The translations under genes and the position numbers were made by a program. DNA of 64,000 bases. Source: Oryza sativa Japonica Group. Lineage: Eukaryota > Streptophyta > Magnoliopsida > Poales > Poaceae. The notes below the pieces were generated by a model, which did not search any database, was not told the DNA's origin, and was given only the letters and a program-made list of their open reading frames with translations. This document shows, piece by piece, positions 59,892 to 64,000 of this stretch. Positions within the stretch are counted from its first letter, which is position 1. Every line of letters starts with the position of its first letter. The stretch is taken from positions 3,308,001 through 3,372,000 of the forward strand of contig NC_089039.1 of NCBI RefSeq assembly GCF_034140825.1. The letters are read 5' to 3'.

Positions 59892-62800
59892 TCAGAGACT
59901 TGGCAAGGTTGGGTAACCTTTCACAGGCCCGACTAGTGATAGAGCTTCTTGTAATGCTTCCAGGAGATAATCTGGGTGGTCCTCAATGCGTGCATGGCCA
60001 AATTGTGCCGGTATTTTGCGTAGAACTCTTCCAACAATCTGCAACTCATAAGAAAAAACAAAATGAGCAAAACATGACATACAAGACTATTCTAGCAATG
60101 ATTTCACTTAGAATCCTATCGGATGAGAAATGCAACTCATAAATAAGAAAAATAGAGATCAACATTCATTTAACTAGTTGCTAGGTGTTGGTGCGTCCAC
60201 TGACAGTATCTATGCTTTAGCCTTTCTATTCTAGCAGGTATTTGCTGAATACTTTAGTATCATTCCAATAAAAAACACTGTAAATGTAATATCAAGAGCA
60301 AACCTTGCGAGCATAGCCGCCATAAGCTATCCCTCCAATAAAGGCTTGCTGACAATCAGTCACTCCAGAGGTTGCTGCCCCTAAGTTTCAGTAAGATAAA
60401 TAAAGTTGGATAGTTCATGGATTAAATAAACATATTACCAGAATATAAAACATTAGTTTGATTGCTCAGTTTCAAAAGGCATAGGTTTAATTGCACACAG
60501 TTTAATAGTTCAAGGGCTTAAAATGTGATTTTGCCTAAAGTATTCTTTGACCTCATAAGTTGAACAAGAAAAGGAACAAAGTAAACAAAATCCGGTGACA
60601 TGTTAAAAAAAAGTAAACAAAATACCAGGAAAAGTTGTAGATTGGAAAAGACCAGCTTTCTTTAGGGATTCTATGGTGTATGAGTTGGTGCCACCAGCCA
60701 ACTGATAGAAGCCTTCAAAACCATATTATTAGAAAATACTTAGAAATGTGGATGATAACAAAGCCATAACGAGTTTTTTTTTTTCTAAAGATTGACTTTG
60801 TTTACCAGGAGGCCTATTTGACATTGAAGACAAATGAACAGCAAAGGATACTGTTTCCCTCGTTGCACCTCGGCCTATGTCGCCACTCATCGGCCGGCCA
60901 TCTAACTGCTTGTATAAATAAGGTAACTTGAATAACCTCAGATTTTGAGCATATGGATATGGATATGGATATGGATAAGGTTCAGATTATGACATGAAGT
61001 GGACCAGCAAAGCATTTACAGAAAAACAGAATGTAGAATCAACTAGCCAACACCAAGAAAATAATTGTCCTAATAGAATTTCAAATTGCTAAAAGTATAG
61101 TTATGAACAGTATGATCATGTACAGACAAATTAGAATCTGCAGTTGATACATTTGTTCTCTTCATAGCAAACCTGCCAAAGATTATAGCCTTGAAGATGG
61201 GACTGCATTGTTGTGTATATTGCATTCATTAAATTAACTGTTGAATCGCCAACATCAGGCAGGCTGACCTGAAAGGTATGAGTTTTTTTTTTATTCATTA
61301 TGATGGTAAATGCAATAGGAAACATATCCATCATGAAACAAAGTGCAAACTTACTGCAATCAGCTTCACATTATTGATTGACTCACCCAAGTTGCTCCAG
61401 AGGGTATTGAACATATCAGTTCCCCTACAGTAGCAAAAAAAGTTCAGATTAAGTGGTCTGAGTAATGGAGAAAAGGTAAATGTTACTTGGTATAAAAATC
61501 ATCAAAGAAAAACTTACGTACTTTCCAGTGGTATGTATCTCTATTGCATCAACATCATTCCTTTTCAACAGTTCAGCAGTCATAGCAGGATCTCGAACAT
61601 ACGACATAGCTCCTGAAATGTTTTCAAGCAAGGCTTGTAGCTTCTATAAGATACACAAAGGCGTGGAAGTATCAGATTATGCTTAAAAACATAGGGATGC
61701 TACATATACATGTAAAGAACACTGTGGGAACAAAGGTCATGTAAACTATTGTCATGATGCCATAAAGGAAAAACGAAGGAATGCATTACTCAGTGCTCAC
61801 TTATTCTGTCATAAGGGCAAACCGACAAGCATCGTCCACAGCCGTAGCACCGCTCCGTAATTACACCACCCTACACAAGACATCAGAGGTCAGGTCATAA
61901 AATGAAATGAAGAGAATAAACAAAAGCAGAATAAAGTAAACAAACCAATTGATACCTCAAGTTTTCCACATGAAGGATCAGACTGAGAGTGCTCTTCCTC
62001 AATCATAACCCTCTCTAACAATATTGCATCAGCAGGACAGACTTTCTCACATGGCTTTGAGCAATCTGGTGGGCAATCCTCAGGATCAAATTCTAGAGAA
62101 AAGAGAAAGGAAGTGGAAACCTTTAGAAGCAAAGAACAAAGGTATTCAGAAATCCATAAACATGCAACAGGTCTTGCTAGTGAAAGCAGGAAACCAAGTT
62201 CATTTAACATGATACAGCAGAACTTTCTTTTAATTTCAAATTTTCCATACTCAAATGAGGATAATAAAAACGAGACTGTTATTTCAAAGTGGCATTAACA
62301 AATATCCAAAAATAAACTCAAAATATAGAGTACAACTTTTGTAAAGAGCACATCATTTACCAGCTTTACGGAAATGAAGATCTCTGCAATCGTCATTAAC
62401 ACTAACCATCACCCATGGCCTTTGAACTGCTGGCACAATTGAGGCTGCTACATCAATACCTTCATTCACTGCACCCACCACAGATGCGTCTGCTGCACAA
62501 TCAATGCAATCCACTGCATACACAAAATCAGTCCATGATTATCAAGAGTAGATTAACCTAGCACAATGGAATCACTGAATATACAGCTATTTTACCAAGT
62601 TTTTGCCAGGTCTGCCGAAGGAGAGGCGGACCAAATTTCATTAAGATCAAGGGTATGCACAAATTTACAAACTTCGAATTCCGACAAGAAGCTGTCGAAA
62701 CAAAAGGAGGTCGCTAGGAAAACCACCTCCTGAAAACAGCTATTTTACCAAGTTGACATGATATTTTTCAAACACCACCCATTATGTTATGATGCCAGTC

Positions 62801-63414
62801 TGAATTCTGAAATGCTACATATATGCTCCACAAAAATGTTTATAATTAGAGCAACAAGCATACCTCCGGCAAGCGTGTATACAAGGGAGAGATTCCTGAC
62901 ATCGGCAGCATCCTACACAAGAACAAGAAAATCACATCCCAAGCATTTCACAATTTCCATTCACACTATCACCATTGCTAGTTTCATTACTCAATATAAA
63001 TTCAAAATCGATGTCCCCGAGACGAGGGATTTGCACCAACTTCATCAGAAATCGTTCCTTGACAGGTCAATTGAGCTGGGTTTCCCTTTGCAAAATTAAC
63101 AAAATGACAAGAGCAAAAAAAAAAAAATCTCTCTCTCTCTCTCTCTCATTTCTCATCATATCTACTCCGTTCGCAGCGCTGCTCCTCCATCCCCACTTCT
63201 ACAACTCGCAACTCAGTCGCTTGCAGGGAAGGAAGCGGAAGTGTGCTACTACCTCGAAGCTGGCGCCGCAGATGAGCTTGACCCAGTCCCCGCGCCGGAG
63301 GGCCGCGACCTGCGGCGGGTGGTGGTCGCCGGCGAGGCGGCCCCTGCGAGCGGAGGCCGCGGCTCGGACGGCGGCGTGGGAGGCGAGCAGAGACCTCGCC
63401 GTCGGCGGCGCCAT
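59892..63414 (-). CDS. Plastid-targeted iron-sulfur protein, LdpA-like
   Basis: Resembles LdpA, the cyanobacterial Fe-S protein that passes light/redox state to the circadian clock; the plant role is not established. Twelve exons (minus): 63414-63253, 62912-62864, 62513-62361, 62092-61956, 61870-61801, 61612-61522, 61424-61355, 61268-61173, 60905-60806, 60712-60626, 60380-60304, 60038-59892; 412 residues. An Ala/Arg-rich leader (about 1-35) suggests chloroplast import. WVKLICGASFEDAADVRNLSLVYTLAG is the LdpA-like N-domain. Two cysteine clusters follow: CPPDCSKPCEKVCP (C-x3-C-x3-C-x3-C) and a classic CYGCGRCLSVCP ferredoxin motif (C-x2-C-x2-C-x3-CP). LLKRNDVDAIEIHTTGKGTD begins the C-domain. 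The exon 6 acceptor at 61613 keeps frame; a nearer one upstream does not. An intron near 60950-60975 contains a GGATAT repeat. Confidence 0.88.
60955..60976 (+). repeat. GGATAT hexanucleotide microsatellite
   Basis: Four to five GGATAT units in intron 8 of the LdpA-like gene (minus strand gene). Confidence 0.8.
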
Positions 63415-64000
63415 GGCTTCTCCGGTGGCTGCAGCTTCACTGAGCCAATCGCGATAGCCTCATCGGCGGCGGAAATATCTTGGAGACCGGAGAAGCATCT
63501 CCATCCGTCGATCTTGGAATCAACGGCTTGATCTGATCGCGTATAATAGTAGGAGATACGAAAAGGGCTGACATGGAATAATACTATTTTATAAGGTCTC
63601 ATTTGCAAAAATGTAGGATTCTCTGAAATAAACAGGGACTTGTGTGAAATTCCCGATCGAAACAAACGCAGAAACACGTATTTGTAAAATTCAGGCCAAC
63701 GTCAGGTCGTCAGGGGCTCATTTGTAAAATTCAGAATAATGTTCCTTTTTTTTTTTCTTCCAATGAGACGAGTAGGAATTAGTTAGTGCAAATATTTCTC
63801 AAAGATTATTCTTACCACGCTTGATTCATCGAGATAATGATCTGATCTGACAGTAACTGATAATGGCAATATTTTACACAAATTTAGGATCTGAAACTTA
63901 CCTGACGCTCAAGTTTGTGACAGCTAGTAGTTGTCAATAAAGTGCATTATCTGCTTCCTTTGTTACAACAGTTTTTTGCCGAAAGAGGCAGAATCTTTTG
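63415..64000. promoter_or_regulatory. Upstream region of the LdpA-like gene
   Basis: GC-moderate leader DNA near 63415-63530 passes into AT-rich sequence. TTTGTAAAATTCAG occurs twice (63680 and 63722). No further gene is seen before the window ends. Confidence 0.45.

Noticed and set aside
61613-61660. Acceptor TTATAG at about 61651 for exon 6 of the LdpA-like gene
   Set aside because: It breaks the reading frame after the ferredoxin motif; the acceptor ending at 61613 gives IRAMSYVRD and stays in frame.

Overview
The window looks like nuclear DNA of a grass, almost certainly rice (Oryza sativa). Genes have many short GT-AG introns, first exons are GC-rich, introns and spacers are AT-rich and full of Stowaway-type MITEs with TA target duplications, and Helitron- and Harbinger-like fragments occur. 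From memory, not checked here, the gene order PDIL2-1, DnaJ, gamma-tubulin, lipoamide dehydrogenase, PP4R3, H+-PPase matches the short arm of rice chromosome 5 (Os05g0156xxx).

Layout, left to right: a 769-bp Harbinger-like element (581-1349); an unrecognised plant gene (+, 1776-4434); PDIL2-1, an ER protein disulfide isomerase (-, 5740-8648); a repeat zone with a small Helitron, an AT-rich minisatellite, a tRNA-Asn and a 1.04-kb Helitron (8792-12489), followed by MITEs; an ERdj3B-type ER DnaJ (+, 14073-17973); gamma-tubulin (-, 19453-23019); plastid-type dihydrolipoamide dehydrogenase (-, 24498-30368); 3.5 kb of AT-rich, MITE-rich spacer; PP4R3/SMEK, the regulatory subunit 3 of protein phosphatase 4 (+, 33933-44665, 25 coding exons); a type I H+-pyrophosphatase (-, 46284-50373); a spacer with a second Harbinger-like element; the seventh subunit of RNA polymerases IV/V (+, 54451-54978); a small universal-stress-domain protein (-, 55969-57810); and a plant homologue of the cyanobacterial iron-sulfur protein LdpA (-, 59892-63414).

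The exon chains were built by hand from splice signals, reading-frame continuity and family conservation. Each chain closes in frame: 288, 366, 347, 469, 567, 894, 770, 175, 167 and 412 residues. The genes are ordinary eukaryotic single units, not operons. Two neighbours share a theme: PDIL2-1 and ERdj3B are divergently oriented ER-folding genes, and the ERdj3B promoter carries a perfect ERSE-II unfolded-protein-response element.

No virus-derived element, CRISPR array or obvious LTR element was seen. The points of greatest interest are the uncharacterised LdpA-like plastid protein, the unknown His-rich gene, the ERSE-II/HSE promoter, the two same-strand Helitrons flanking the tRNA/minisatellite block, and several tandem duplications inside introns and spacers.
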